From contig NC_019902.2 of assembly GCF_000321415.2 (NCBI RefSeq), forward strand, positions 3,162,001 to 3,226,000: 64,000 nucleotides of DNA. The letters are read 5' to 3'. The position numbers and the translations under genes are program-made. This DNA comes from Thioalkalivibrio nitratireducens DSM 14787 (lineage in GTDB: Bacteria; Pseudomonadota; Gammaproteobacteria; Ectothiorhodospirales; Ectothiorhodospiraceae). Each line of letters starts with the position of its first letter. Positions within the stretch are counted from its first letter, which is position 1. Shown here one piece after another: positions 55,243 through 64,000 of the stretch. A model generated the notes under the pieces. That model had not been told where the DNA came from. It saw nothing but the letters and a program-made list of their open reading frames with translations, and did not search any database.

Positions 55243-56697
55243 CTACAGAAGGCTGCCGCCGACCGCGTAGTGGGTCAATCCGAACAGCAGCCCGGGGAAG
55301 ACGCCCAGCAGCAGCACCGCAAGGCCGTTCACGCTGATGGCAGTCGCGAACACGCCGCCCCGGTTGACCGGCTCGCGTTCCCCGACCGGGTCGTCGAAGA
55401 ACATCAATTTGACCACGCGCAGATAGTAGAACGCGCCGATGATCGAGAAGATCACCGCGTAGACGCCGAGCCAGACGTGGCCCGCGCCGATCGCGGCCTG
55501 GATCACCGCCAACTTCGCGAAGAAGCCGACGGTCGGCGGCACACCGGCCATCGAGAACAGCAGCAGCAGCATCATGAACGCGAACCAGGGATGGCGCTTC
55601 GCCAGGCCCTTGAAGTCGTCGAGCCGGTCGGCCTCGTAGCCACGGCCGGAGAGCAGGATGATCATCCCGAAGCCTCCGGCCGCGGTCAGCGCGTAGACGA
55701 TGATGTAGAACATCGCCGAGGCGTAGCCGCTCTCGGTACCTGCGAGGATACCCATGAACAGGAAGCCGACATGCGCGATCGTCGAGTACGCGAACATGCG
55801 CTTCAGGCTGGTCTGGGCGATCGCGATCACGTTGCCGACCGCGAGCGACAGCACCGCGAGCACGATCAGCATATCGCCCCAGTCGCCGTGCAGCGGCCCC
55901 AGCCCCTCTACCAACAGGCGCATCAGCAGTGCGAAGCCGGCGATCTTCGGTGCGGTCGCGATGAACAGCGTGACCGCGGTGGGCGCACCGTCGTAGACGT
56001 CGGGGACCCACATGTGGAACGGCACCGCACCCAGCTTGAACGCGACCGCGACGACCACGAACACCAGCCCGAACACCAGCGGCACGTTCATGCCCGCGTC
56101 CGCCGTGCGCAGTTCCGCGGCGACCGCGGCGATATCCAGGCTGCCGGTCATGCCGTAGATCATCGACAGGCCGTAGAGCAGCAGGCCCGACGCCAGCGCG
56201 CCGAGCACGAAGTACTTCATCGCGGCCTCGGAAGCCCGCGACGAATCGCGCCAGAACGCGACCAGCGCGTACGACGACAGGGCCAGCAACTCCAGCCCGA
56301 GGTACAGGGTCAGGAAGTTGTGCGCCGAGATCATCACCATCATGCCGAGCACGCCGAACAGTCCGAGCACGTAGAACTCGCCTTTGTAGATGTCGCGCTC
56401 CTGCAGGTACGGGCGCGCATACAGGAACACGAAGAAGGTCACGATGTACATCGCGAGCTTCAGCACGTCGCTCATCGGGTCGGCGACGAAGGTGCCGTTG
56501 AACGTGAGCTGCGCCTCGGGACCCGCGAGCCAGAGCGTCAGGACCGCCGCACCGGCCAGCGTCGCCTGCACCAGGCCGTAGGTGATGTCGCGGCGGGAAT
56601 CCGGCAGGAAGGCGTCCAGCACCAGGATCAGGCAGGCCATGCCCAGCACGAACATCTCGGGCACCGCGGGCAGAAAGGCAGGAATCTCGAAATTCAT
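55243..56697 (-). CDS. nuoN: NADH-quinone oxidoreductase subunit N
   Basis: The 484-residue antiporter-like membrane subunit of complex I has about 14 transmembrane helices. The family block [17 protein letters not shown], with the essential glutamate early, and [25 protein letters not shown] with the discontinuous helix lysine, are present. It ends close to the tRNA region. It is the last nuo gene; the operon reads nuoG to nuoN in the window, and 13 bases separate it from nuoM. Confidence 0.97.
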   Translation of the reverse strand: MNFEIPAFLPAVPEMFVLGMACLILVLDAFLPDSRRDITYGLVQATLAGAAVLTLWLAGPEAQLTFNGTFVADPMSDVLKLAMYIVTFFVFLYARPYLQERDIYKGEFYVLGLFGVLGMMVMISAHNFLTLYLGLELLALSSYALVAFWRDSSRASEAAMKYFVLGALASGLLLYGLSMIYGMTGSLDIAAVAAELRTADAGMNVPLVFGLVFVVVAVAFKLGAVPFHMWVPDVYDGAPTAVTLFIATAPKIAGFALLMRLLVEGLGPLHGDWGDMLIVLAVLSLAVGNVIAIAQTSLKRMFAYSTIAHVGFLFMGILAGTESGYASAMFYIIVYALTAAGGFGMIILLSGRGYEADRLDDFKGLAKRHPWFAFMMLLLLFSMAGVPPTVGFFAKLAVIQAAIGAGHVWLGVYAVIFSIIGAFYYLRVVKLMFFDDPVGEREPVNRGGVFATAISVNGLAVLLLGVFPGLLFGLTHYAVGGSLL

Positions 56698-56710
56698 CTC
56701 AGGTCCCGTA

Positions 56711-58237
56711 TCAGAGTGCCGGCAGCTTCGACTGGGCGATGTGAGTCACGAGCTGGTCGATGGTCGCATTCATCACCTCGAGCAACGGCGCCGGCCAGAT
56801 CCCGAGCAGCAGCACGAAGAAAGCCAGCACCCCCATCACCAGGAACTCGCGCGGGGTCAGATCCTTGAGCTTCGCGACGTTGTCGTTCGCGACCTCGCCG
56901 AAGATCACGCGCTTCACCAGCCAGAGTGTGTAGGCGGCGGCCAGGATCAGCGTGGTCGCAGCCAGGAACGCGAGCCAGAAATCGGCGCGGAACGCGGCCA
57001 GGATCACCATGAACTCGCCGACGAATCCCGAGGTGCCCGGCAGCCCGGTATTGGCCATCGCGAACAGCACGAAGAAGCTCGCGAACCAGGGCATGGTGTT
57101 CACCACGCCGCCGTAATCGCCGATGTTGCGGCTGTGCAGCCGGTCGTAGAGCACCCCGACCGCGAGGAACATCGCCGCGGAGATGAAACCGTGCGAGACC
57201 ATCTGCACCATGCCGCCGGCGATACCGAGCGAGGCGCCGGTCCAGTCGCCGGTGTTGCGGAAAATCATGAACGCGATGAAGAAACCGAGCGTCGCGAAGC
57301 CCATGTGCGCGATCGACGAATACGCGATCAGTTTCTTCATGTCGCTTTGCACCAGCGCGACCAGCCCGATATAGACGATCGCGATCAGCGACAGCGTGAT
57401 CACCAGCACGTCGAGCACCGCGGAAGCGTCCGGGGTGATCGGCAGGCTGAAGCGCAAGAAACCGTAGCCGCCGATCTTCAGCATGATCGCGGCCAGGATC
57501 ACCGAACCGCCGGTCGGCGCCTCGACGTGGGCATCCGGCAGCCAGGTATGCACCGGGAACATCGGGATCTTTACTGCGAACGCCGCGAAGAATGCGAGGA
57601 AGATCAGGATCTGCGCCGTCATCGCCAGCGGCAGCTGGTGAAAATCGAGAATCGCGAAGCTGCCGTCGGCCTGGAAGTACATGTAGATCAGCGCGATCAG
57701 CATGAACACCGAGCCGAGGAAGGTGTACAGGAAAAACTTGATCGTCGCGTACACGCGGCGCGGCCCGCCCCAGATGCCGATGACCAGGAACATCGGGATC
57801 AGCATCGCCTCGAAGAACACGTAGAAGAGCACCGCGTCCAGCGCCGAGAACATCCCGATCATCAGCCCCTGCATGATCAGGAATGCCGCAAGGTAATACG
57901 CGACCCGGTCCTTCACCGATTCCCAGGCGGCGATCGTCACCAGCACCGTGGTCAGCGTCGTCAGCAGGATCAGCGGCATCGAGATGCCGTCGACGCCCAG
58001 ATGGTAGTGCACGTTGAACGCCGGGATCCAGGCCGTGAACTCCTGGAACTGCATCTCTGCCGTGCCGCGCTCGAATCCGAACCAGAGCACCAGGCTCGCG
58101 GCGAAGGTCGCAAGCGCCACCGAGAAGCCGATGCGCAGCGCGACCGCCGGCGCGTCGCGGCCGGCGACCAGCGTCAGGAAGCCGCCCAGGATCGGCAGCC
58201 AGATCAGCAGACTCAGGATGGGCCAGTCAGCAATCAT
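56711..58237 (-). CDS. nuoM: NADH-quinone oxidoreductase subunit M
   Basis: The 508-residue antiporter-like subunit of complex I has about 14 transmembrane helices. The signatures are [20 protein letters not shown] (with the proton-channel glutamate), [35 protein letters not shown] and [18 protein letters not shown]. It pumps protons in the membrane arm. It starts 85 bases after nuoL. Confidence 0.97.
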   Translation of the reverse strand: MIADWPILSLLIWLPILGGFLTLVAGRDAPAVALRIGFSVALATFAASLVLWFGFERGTAEMQFQEFTAWIPAFNVHYHLGVDGISMPLILLTTLTTVLVTIAAWESVKDRVAYYLAAFLIMQGLMIGMFSALDAVLFYVFFEAMLIPMFLVIGIWGGPRRVYATIKFFLYTFLGSVFMLIALIYMYFQADGSFAILDFHQLPLAMTAQILIFLAFFAAFAVKIPMFPVHTWLPDAHVEAPTGGSVILAAIMLKIGGYGFLRFSLPITPDASAVLDVLVITLSLIAIVYIGLVALVQSDMKKLIAYSSIAHMGFATLGFFIAFMIFRNTGDWTGASLGIAGGMVQMVSHGFISAAMFLAVGVLYDRLHSRNIGDYGGVVNTMPWFASFFVLFAMANTGLPGTSGFVGEFMVILAAFRADFWLAFLAATTLILAAAYTLWLVKRVIFGEVANDNVAKLKDLTPREFLVMGVLAFFVLLLGIWPAPLLEVMNATIDQLVTHIAQSKLPAL

Positions 58238-58322
58238 GGTCGTTCCTTGATGGGGCCGCGGCGCGCCCGGGCATCGCGCCGGCGCCTCGATGATTCGGGT
58301 CGGTGAGCATGGCGTTGGACAT

Positions 58323-60326
58323 TCAGATCACGAAGGCGAAGATCAGGACCAGCAGGCCGATGATCATCACGAACGCATAGTGGTAGAGGAAGCCGGTCTG
58401 TACCGCGCGCACCCGCGCGGCGATCCAGCCGACCGAACGCGCGGTGCCGTTGACCAGCACCCCGTCGATCACCAGCGCATCGCCGTAGCGCCAGAGCCAG
58501 TGGCCCAGGCGACGCGTACCGCCGGCGAACACCCGGTCGTTGAAGCGGTCGGCGTAGTACTTTTCCTCGAGGATCCGCACAGCCAGGCGCATCCGGTCGG
58601 CGATCACCCCGGGCAGATCCGGGCGTTTCATGTACAGATACCAGGCCGTGACCAGACCGGCGATCGCGAGCCAGAAAGCCGGCAGCATCAGGCCGTGCAG
58701 CACGAAGGCCAGGACACCGGTGTAGCTCTCGCCCTTCATTCCCAGCACGTCGTGTTCTTCCAGCACGAAGAGGCTGCCCGCGAAGAAGTCGCCGAACAGC
58801 ATCGGACCGATGAAATAGCCGGCCACCACCGACGGGATCGCCAGCAGGATCAGCGGCACGGTGACCACCCAGGGCGATTCCTTTGGCTTTAGCGGTCCGT
58901 GGTCGTGATGGTGATCGTCAGCGTGGTCGTCGCCATGGTCCGGCATGTACTTGTGCGCCTGGTCGTAACGCTCTTCGCCGTGGAACACCAGGAAGAACAT
59001 GCGGAAGGTGTACAGCGCGGTCACGAACACCCCGAACAGCACCATCCAGTAGGCGAAGGTCGCCCCCGGGATCTCGGAGTAGCCGACCGCCTCGATGATC
59101 GCGTCCTTGGAAAAGAAGCCGGAGAAGAACGGGAAACCGATCAGCGCCAGCGAACCGATCAGCGCGGTCACATAGGTGATCGGCATGTGCCGGCGCAGCC
59201 CGCCCATCGCCCGCATGTCCTGCAGGTGGTGCATCGCGATGATTACCGAGCCCGCCGCCAGGAACAGCAGCGCCTTGAAGAACGCGTGGGTCATCAGGTG
59301 GAACAGGCCGGCCGCGTAGGCCGAGGCCCCCAGTGCGACCGTCATGTAGCCGAGCTGGGAAAGCGTGGAATACGCGACCACCCGCTTGATGTCGTTCTGC
59401 ACCAGACCGATCAGCCCCATGAAGAACGCGGTGATCGCGCCGATCACCAGAATGAAGCTCAGTGCGGCTACCGAGAACTCGTAAAGCGGCGACATGCGCG
59501 CGACCATGAAGATGCCAGCGGTGACCATGGTCGCGGCATGGATCAGCGCCGAGATCGGCGTCGGGCCCTCCATCGAGTCGGGCAGCCATACGTGCAGCGG
59601 CACCTGTGCGGATTTGCCCATCGCACCGATGAACAGGAAGATCAGCGCGACGTCGAGCAGGCCAAAGGTCATTCCCGGCCACAACGTGATCGTCGCGTCG
59701 CGCATGCCCTCGGCCTCGGCGAAGACCTCGGTGTAGTTCAGGCTGCCGGCGTAGAACACCAGCGCCGCGATCCCGATCAGGAACCCGAAGTCGCCGACGC
59801 GGTTCACGATGAACGCCTTCAGATTCGCGTAGATCGCGGTCGGGCGCTTGTACCAGAAACCGATCAGCAGGTAGGAGACCAGGCCCACCGCCTCCCAGCC
59901 GAAGAACAGCTGCAGGAAGTTGTTCGCCATCACCAGCATCAGCATCGAGAAGGTGAACAGCGAGATGTACGCGAAGAAGCGCTGGTAGCCGGGATCGTCG
60001 GCCATGTAGCCGATGGTGTAGATGTGCACCATCAGCGACACGAAGGTGACGACCAGCATCATCATCGCGGTCAGGTTGTCGACCAGGAAGCCGATCTCGA
60101 AGTGCAGACCGTCGCTGACCATCCAGGTGTAGACGGTCTCGTTGTAGACGGGGGTGCCCCCGAACACGTGGGCGTAGAACACCACCGCCGACAGCACGAA
60201 CGAGACCGCGACCCCGAGGATGGTCACGCTGTGCGCGCCGACGCGGCCGATCTGCCGACCGAACAGGCCCGCGAGGATCGCGCCCAGCAGCGGCGCGAGA
60301 ACGATGATCAGGTAAACCGTATCCAT
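58323..60326 (-). CDS. nuoL: NADH-quinone oxidoreductase subunit L
   Basis: The 667-residue subunit is at the distal end of the membrane arm, with about 16 transmembrane helices and the long lateral helix near the C-terminus. Motifs are FFGWEAVGLVSYLLIGFWY, MGKSAQVPLHVWLPDSMEGPTPISALIHAATMV and RVVAYSTLSQLGYM. It is longer than E. coli NuoL (613 aa). Part of the extra length is a His/Asp-rich loop, DHGDDHADDHHHDHG, at about residue 468, which is probably exposed to water. Six bases separate it from nuoK. Confidence 0.97.
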   Translation of the reverse strand: MDTVYLIIVLAPLLGAILAGLFGRQIGRVGAHSVTILGVAVSFVLSAVVFYAHVFGGTPVYNETVYTWMVSDGLHFEIGFLVDNLTAMMMLVVTFVSLMVHIYTIGYMADDPGYQRFFAYISLFTFSMLMLVMANNFLQLFFGWEAVGLVSYLLIGFWYKRPTAIYANLKAFIVNRVGDFGFLIGIAALVFYAGSLNYTEVFAEAEGMRDATITLWPGMTFGLLDVALIFLFIGAMGKSAQVPLHVWLPDSMEGPTPISALIHAATMVTAGIFMVARMSPLYEFSVAALSFILVIGAITAFFMGLIGLVQNDIKRVVAYSTLSQLGYMTVALGASAYAAGLFHLMTHAFFKALLFLAAGSVIIAMHHLQDMRAMGGLRRHMPITYVTALIGSLALIGFPFFSGFFSKDAIIEAVGYSEIPGATFAYWMVLFGVFVTALYTFRMFFLVFHGEERYDQAHKYMPDHGDDHADDHHHDHGPLKPKESPWVVTVPLILLAIPSVVAGYFIGPMLFGDFFAGSLFVLEEHDVLGMKGESYTGVLAFVLHGLMLPAFWLAIAGLVTAWYLYMKRPDLPGVIADRMRLAVRILEEKYYADRFNDRVFAGGTRRLGHWLWRYGDALVIDGVLVNGTARSVGWIAARVRAVQTGFLYHYAFVMIIGLLVLIFAFVI

Positions 60327-60332
60327 GGCCGC

Positions 60333-60638
60333 CTACCCCTTCATTGCGTCCAGATCCTGGACGTTGATGGTGCGTCGATTGCGGAACAGCAGCACGAGGA
60401 TCGCCAGCCCGATCGCCGCTTCGGCCGCCGCGACGGTCAGGATGAAGAACACGAAAACCTGGCCCGCGAGATCCTGCAGAAAGAACGAGAACGCGATGAA
60501 GTTGATGTTCACCGCGAGCAGCATCAGCTCGATGCACATCAGCAGAACGATCACGTTCTTTCGGTTCAGGAAGATGCCGGCCACGCTGATCGAAAACAGC
60601 AGCGCGGCGAGCACCAGGTAGTGCGACAGCGTAATCAT
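60333..60638 (-). CDS. nuoK: NADH-quinone oxidoreductase subunit K
   Basis: The 101-residue subunit has three transmembrane helices and the two conserved glutamates in the membrane ([18 protein letters not shown] and [17 protein letters not shown]). The start [23 protein letters not shown] is typical. It lies between nuoJ (87 bases upstream) and nuoL. Confidence 0.97.
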   Translation of the reverse strand: MITLSHYLVLAALLFSISVAGIFLNRKNVIVLLMCIELMLLAVNINFIAFSFFLQDLAGQVFVFFILTVAAAEAAIGLAILVLLFRNRRTINVQDLDAMKG

Positions 60639-60725
60639 GTGTTGGCCCTGAGTTCCCAGTCGGGGTTCCGGTCGCCCGAATCGTGTGTCCAGTGCGGCGG
60701 CTCATCGGCCGCCGGGCGGTGTGTG

Positions 60726-61370
60726 CTAGGCGCCCTCGTTGTTCCTGCCGTGTTCGCTCTCGTCGTGCTCGGCACCCGACCTCCTCGGCTCGGAGCGCAT
60801 CGAGACCAGACGCACCCGGTCGGCCCTGCGCACGCGGACCTGCCCGGCCGGATCGACGTATTTCGTGTCCGGGCGGCGGCGCATGGCCAGCGCGATCGCC
60901 GCGATGATCGCGACCAACAGGATCGCCGCCGCGATCTCGAACGCGTAGACGTAATCGGTGTACAGGATCCGCCCCAGCTCGAGCGTGTTCGCGTAGTCCG
61001 GCCCGGCACGCTCCGGCGGGTCCATGGTGATGAACCGGGTGATCACCAGCGTCAGCACCGTCGCCATTGCCGCGGCCACGACCAACCCGGCCGGCAGGTA
61101 CTCGGTGAAGCCCGCGCGCAGCCGGGCAAGGTTGATGTCCAGCATCATCACCACGAACAGGAACAGCACCATCACCGCGCCGACGTAGACGAGCACCAGC
61201 ACGATCGCCAGGAACTCGGCCTCGGCCATTAGCCAGATCGCTGCGGCGGTCACGAAGCACAGCACCAGGAACAGCGCCGCGTGCACCGGGTTGCGCACGC
61301 TGATCAAAGCCAGCGCGGAGCCGAGCAGGATCGCGCCGAACACGTAGAAAAGAAACAGTTCAAAGGTCAT
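60726..61370 (-). CDS. nuoJ: NADH-quinone oxidoreductase subunit J
   Basis: The 214-residue subunit has five transmembrane helices; the functionally important third helix reads EFLAIVLVLVYVGAVMVLFLFVVMML. A charged C-terminal tail of about 45 residues (from RRRPDTKYVDPAGQVRVRR to the end) follows the last helix; it is longer than usual for E. coli and should lie in the cytoplasm. nuoI lies 15 bases upstream. Confidence 0.96.
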   Translation of the reverse strand: MTFELFLFYVFGAILLGSALALISVRNPVHAALFLVLCFVTAAAIWLMAEAEFLAIVLVLVYVGAVMVLFLFVVMMLDINLARLRAGFTEYLPAGLVVAAAMATVLTLVITRFITMDPPERAGPDYANTLELGRILYTDYVYAFEIAAAILLVAIIAAIALAMRRRPDTKYVDPAGQVRVRRADRVRLVSMRSEPRRSGAEHDESEHGRNNEGA

Positions 61371-61385
61371 CGTCGAATCCCCGGG

Positions 61386-61874
61386 TCACCGGTACATCGC
61401 GTCCGCCGCACGCGCGGCCGCGATCTCTTTCTCGTAGCGATCGCCGATCGCCAGCAGCATGTCCTTGGTCATGATCTGCTCGCCGCGATTTTCGAAGTGG
61501 TATTCGAACAGGTGCGTCTCGACGATCGAGTCGACCGGGCAGGCCTCCTCGCAGAAGCCGCAGAAGATACACTTGAACAGGTCGATGTCGTAGCGCGTGG
61601 TGCGCCGGGTGCCGTCCGCCCGCTCTTCGGACTCGATGGTGATCGCGAGCGCCGGACAGACCGCTTCGCACAGCTTGCAGGCGATGCAGCGCTCCTCACC
61701 GTTCGGGTAGCGGCGCAATGCGTGCAGCCCGCGAAAGCGCGGCGACATCGGCGTCTTCTCCTCGGGATACTGCACGGTGAACTTGCGCGCGAACAGGTAG
61801 CGCCCGGTCAGGCGCAGGCCCAACAGCAATTCCCAGAGCAGGAAGCTCTTGAAGAAATGTCGGATCGCGTTCAT
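61386..61874 (-). CDS. nuoI: NADH-quinone oxidoreductase subunit I
   Basis: The 162-residue ferredoxin-like subunit carries two 4Fe-4S clusters (N6a and N6b). The motifs are [16 protein letters not shown] and [16 protein letters not shown], with all eight cysteines. It passes electrons towards the quinone site in the peripheral arm. It lies 18 bases after nuoH. Confidence 0.97.
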   Translation of the reverse strand: MNAIRHFFKSFLLWELLLGLRLTGRYLFARKFTVQYPEEKTPMSPRFRGLHALRRYPNGEERCIACKLCEAVCPALAITIESEERADGTRRTTRYDIDLFKCIFCGFCEEACPVDSIVETHLFEYHFENRGEQIMTKDMLLAIGDRYEKEIAAARAADAMYR

Positions 61875-61892
61875 CTCAGCATCCTCCGCCGG

Positions 61893-62957
61893 CTAGGCGA
61901 ACCATGGACCCACCTGCAGGAACACCAGTACACCCAGCACGAACAGCCAGACGATGGTGACCGGGATCAATACCTTCCAGCCCAGGCGCATGATCTGGTC
62001 GTAGCGGTAGCGCGGGAAGGTCGCCCGCAGCCACAGGAACAGGAACAGGAAGAAGGCGGTCTTCAGCAGGAACCAGTGGATCCCGGAATCAAGGAACCAG
62101 CCGATCACCGGCCAGGCGAACGCGCTGTCCGGAACGATTCCCTGCAGCGGCGACAACCAGCCCCCGAAGAACAGCAGCGCGGCCAGCGCCGAAATCAGGA
62201 TCATGTTCGCGTATTCGGCCAGGAAGAAGACCGCAAAGGCCATGCCCGAGTACTCGACGTGGAACCCGGCGACGATCTCGGATTCGCCCTCGGCCACGTC
62301 GAACGGCGCGCGGTTGGTCTCGGCGACGCCGGAGATGAAGTACACCAGGAACAGCGGCAGCAGCGGCAGCAGGAACCAGTGATACACGCTCCCTTCCTGC
62401 GCGCGCACGATCTCGCCGACGTTCAGGCTTCCAGCCGCCATGATCACGCCGACCAGCGCGAAGCCCATTGCGATCTCGTAGGCGACGATCTGCGCCGCCG
62501 ACCGCATCGCGCCGAGCAGTGCGTACTTCGAGTTCGACGCCCAGCCCGCGATGAGCACTCCGTAGACCCCGAGCGAGGTCAGCGCCAGCAGGTACAGCAG
62601 GCCGGCGTTCACGTCGGCCAGTACCATGCCGTCGTCGAACGGTACCACCGCCCAGGCGGCGAGCGCGGGGAACAGCGCGAGTGTCGGCGCAATCAGGAAC
62701 AGGAAGCGGTTCGCGTTGGTCGGGACGATCACTTCCTTGGTCAGCAGCTTCACCGCGTCGGCGATGGGCTGCAGCCAGCCGCGCGGCCCGACCCGGTTCG
62801 GTCCGATCCGGACCTGTATGTAGCCGATGACCTTGCGTTCGGCATAGGTCGTATAGGCCACCGCCAGCATCAGGGGCGCCACGATCAGCGTGATCTTGAA
62901 CAGGATCTGCATCACCACCGGCAGCGCCTGAAAGCTTTCCATGAGCCAGTCGATCAT
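61893..62957 (-). CDS. nuoH: NADH-quinone oxidoreductase subunit H
   Basis: The 354-residue subunit links the peripheral and membrane arms and forms part of the quinone channel, with about 8-9 transmembrane helices. Motifs are [23 protein letters not shown] and [30 protein letters not shown]. The ATG at 62957 ([17 protein letters not shown]) is chosen; the frame is open upstream, overlapping nuoG. Spacing to nuoG is 13 bases. Confidence 0.97.
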   Translation of the reverse strand: MIDWLMESFQALPVVMQILFKITLIVAPLMLAVAYTTYAERKVIGYIQVRIGPNRVGPRGWLQPIADAVKLLTKEVIVPTNANRFLFLIAPTLALFPALAAWAVVPFDDGMVLADVNAGLLYLLALTSLGVYGVLIAGWASNSKYALLGAMRSAAQIVAYEIAMGFALVGVIMAAGSLNVGEIVRAQEGSVYHWFLLPLLPLFLVYFISGVAETNRAPFDVAEGESEIVAGFHVEYSGMAFAVFFLAEYANMILISALAALLFFGGWLSPLQGIVPDSAFAWPVIGWFLDSGIHWFLLKTAFFLFLFLWLRATFPRYRYDQIMRLGWKVLIPVTIVWLFVLGVLVFLQVGPWFA

Positions 62958-62970
62958 GTGTCGTCCCTTG

Positions 62971-64000
62971 TCAGGCCCGGGCCAGGGTAACCGGGGTTCC
63001 GGGTACATCGAGATCGGCGAGCGCGGCGCTGCCGGCCACGGTCACCGCGACTCCGACCGGAACCGTCTCGTCGTGCACCAGCGTGAGTTCCGCGTCGCGC
63101 CGCCCCTGGCGCAGGCGCACCCGGGTTCCGTCGGCATGGGAGCCGGCCGATTGCGGATGGATGCGCACCGTATCCGCGCGCCGGCCCTCTGGCAATACTT
63201 GCAACGGCGCCGCCCGGCGCACCAGCGGGTCGCAGGAATAGAGCCCCTGCACCTGCATCCGCACCAACGCCGAAGCCGTGTCGGGTATTTCGACCTGCGC
63301 AAGTCGCAGGTCGACCTGCGTGCTGAACGCCGCCTCGGGCAGTTGCGCCTTCATCTCGTCGCGCACCGCACGCGAATCCAGGTAGCCCACCCCGCGCACG
63401 TCCAGGAGGTTGCCGAGCACCCGCCAGACCTTCCAGCCGGGGCGGGCCTCGGCGGGCGCGGTCGCGACTGCCCGGAAACTCTGCCAGCGCCCTTCCGCGT
63501 TGACCAGGGTGCCGGAGGTCTCGAACGCGGTCGCCACCGGCAGCAGCACGTCGGCAATCTCCTCCAGTACGGGGTTCGCGAAGGCGGTCAGCGCCACAAC
63601 CAGACGTGCCTCGCGCAGCGCACGCAGTGCCGGCACCGGGTCCGCGAAATCGCAGTCCGGATCGATACCGGCCAACACGAACGCATCCCGGCCCTGTGCC
63701 AGCATGTTCCGCACGTCGGACCCGGACAGTCCGGTGGCCGCGCCACCGACCGAGCGCGTGGGCACGCAACCCGCGAGCCAGGCCCCGGCGGCGTTGGCGC
63801 CGGGCGCGAGGTAGCCCAGACGCGCACCGGTTTGCCGGGCGATCCAGCCGGCAAGCGCGCGCAGCGTCGAGAAAGCCGGGCTGGCGATCGCGTCGGCACC
63901 GAGCAGCACGTGCGACTGATGCCCTTCGGACAGCGCGGTCGCGATGCGCCGCTGCGCCTCGAGCGTGGCCTCGTCCTCGGTGAAGGCGGCGGCGACCACG
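62971..64000 (-). CDS. nuoG: NADH-quinone oxidoreductase subunit G, C-terminal part (5' end outside window)
   Basis: The frame runs off the right edge of the window; about 342 codons are visible. The segment corresponds to the molybdopterin-oxidoreductase-like C-terminal half of NuoG, with the motifs [64 protein letters not shown] and the C-terminal domain. The Fe-S cluster domain lies outside. It is read before nuoH in the same operon. Confidence 0.93.
   Translation of the reverse strand, partial: VVAAAFTEDEATLEAQRRIATALSEGHQSHVLLGADAIASPAFSTLRALAGWIARQTGARLGYLAPGANAAGAWLAGCVPTRSVGGAATGLSGSDVRNMLAQGRDAFVLAGIDPDCDFADPVPALRALREARLVVALTAFANPVLEEIADVLLPVATAFETSGTLVNAEGRWQSFRAVATAPAEARPGWKVWRVLGNLLDVRGVGYLDSRAVRDEMKAQLPEAAFSTQVDLRLAQVEIPDTASALVRMQVQGLYSCDPLVRRAAPLQVLPEGRRADTVRIHPQSAGSHADGTRVRLRQGRRDAELTLVHDETVPVGVAVTVAGSAALADLDVPGTPVTLARA

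Overview
This 64 kb window is GC-rich chromosomal DNA, densely coding on both strands. The gene content points to a free-living gammaproteobacterium, most like the Chromatiales/Ectothiorhodospiraceae group. The main reasons are gene orders typical of gammaproteobacteria: initiator tRNA-rimP-nusA-infB-rbfA-truB-rpsO-pnp next to a nuo (complex I) operon, dksA-gluQ, and xseA divergent from guaB-guaA. A CstB-like persulfide dioxygenase and a CbbY-type phosphatase hint at a sulfur-oxidising, possibly autotrophic lifestyle. The species assignment is inference.

Layout. 1-3.9 kb: the 3' part of an acyl-CoA dehydrogenase, an AraC-family regulator and a secreted TPR protein. 4.2-5.6 kb: a persulfide dioxygenase with two rhodanese-type domains, on the minus strand, with a clear terminator. 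6.1-9.3 kb: class I fructose-bisphosphate aldolase, a SelW-like CxxC protein and dihydroxy-acid dehydratase. 9.3-10.6 kb: a patatin-like lipoprotein. 10.6-12.6 kb: a decayed region holding a perfect Fur-like palindrome, a fragment of an SNF2 helicase and a broken NAD(P)-binding oxidoreductase joined head to tail. 12.6-17.6 kb: accessory genes (a Tat-exported protein, an unknown protein divergent from a TetR regulator, an AhpD-like protein, and small DUF4126, DUF1328 and HMA-like proteins). 17.7-21.1 kb: sufU, sufS and guaA. 21.2-24.5 kb: guaB and xseA. 24.9-27.3 kb: a CbbY-like phosphatase, dksA and gluQ.

27.5-41.0 kb is one functional block for acetate or other small carboxylates. A CbrA/CrbS-type sensor kinase fused to a sodium/solute-symporter domain and its NtrC-family response regulator come first. 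A very good sigma-54 promoter follows, with two perfect GTTAC-N5-GTAAC palindromes upstream. Behind it lie a DUF294 signalling nucleotidyltransferase, DUF4212 plus sodium/solute symporter, a second DUF294 protein, a DnaQ-like exonuclease, and acetyl-CoA synthetase. 41.2-44.4 kb holds the Anbu proteasome-like peptidase converging on an alpha-E protein and a circularly permuted ATP-grasp protein. This is a known but poorly understood peptide-synthesis/degradation set. A methyltransferase follows.

45.4-55.1 kb is the translation/transcription operon on the minus strand (initiator tRNA-Met, rimP, nusA, infB, rbfA, truB, rpsO, pnp). Three intrinsic terminators lie in the long leader between the tRNA and rimP. 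55.2-64.0 kb is the distal part of the nuo operon, nuoN to nuoG, with nuoG cut by the window edge. I saw no rRNA, CRISPR array, insertion sequence or prophage.
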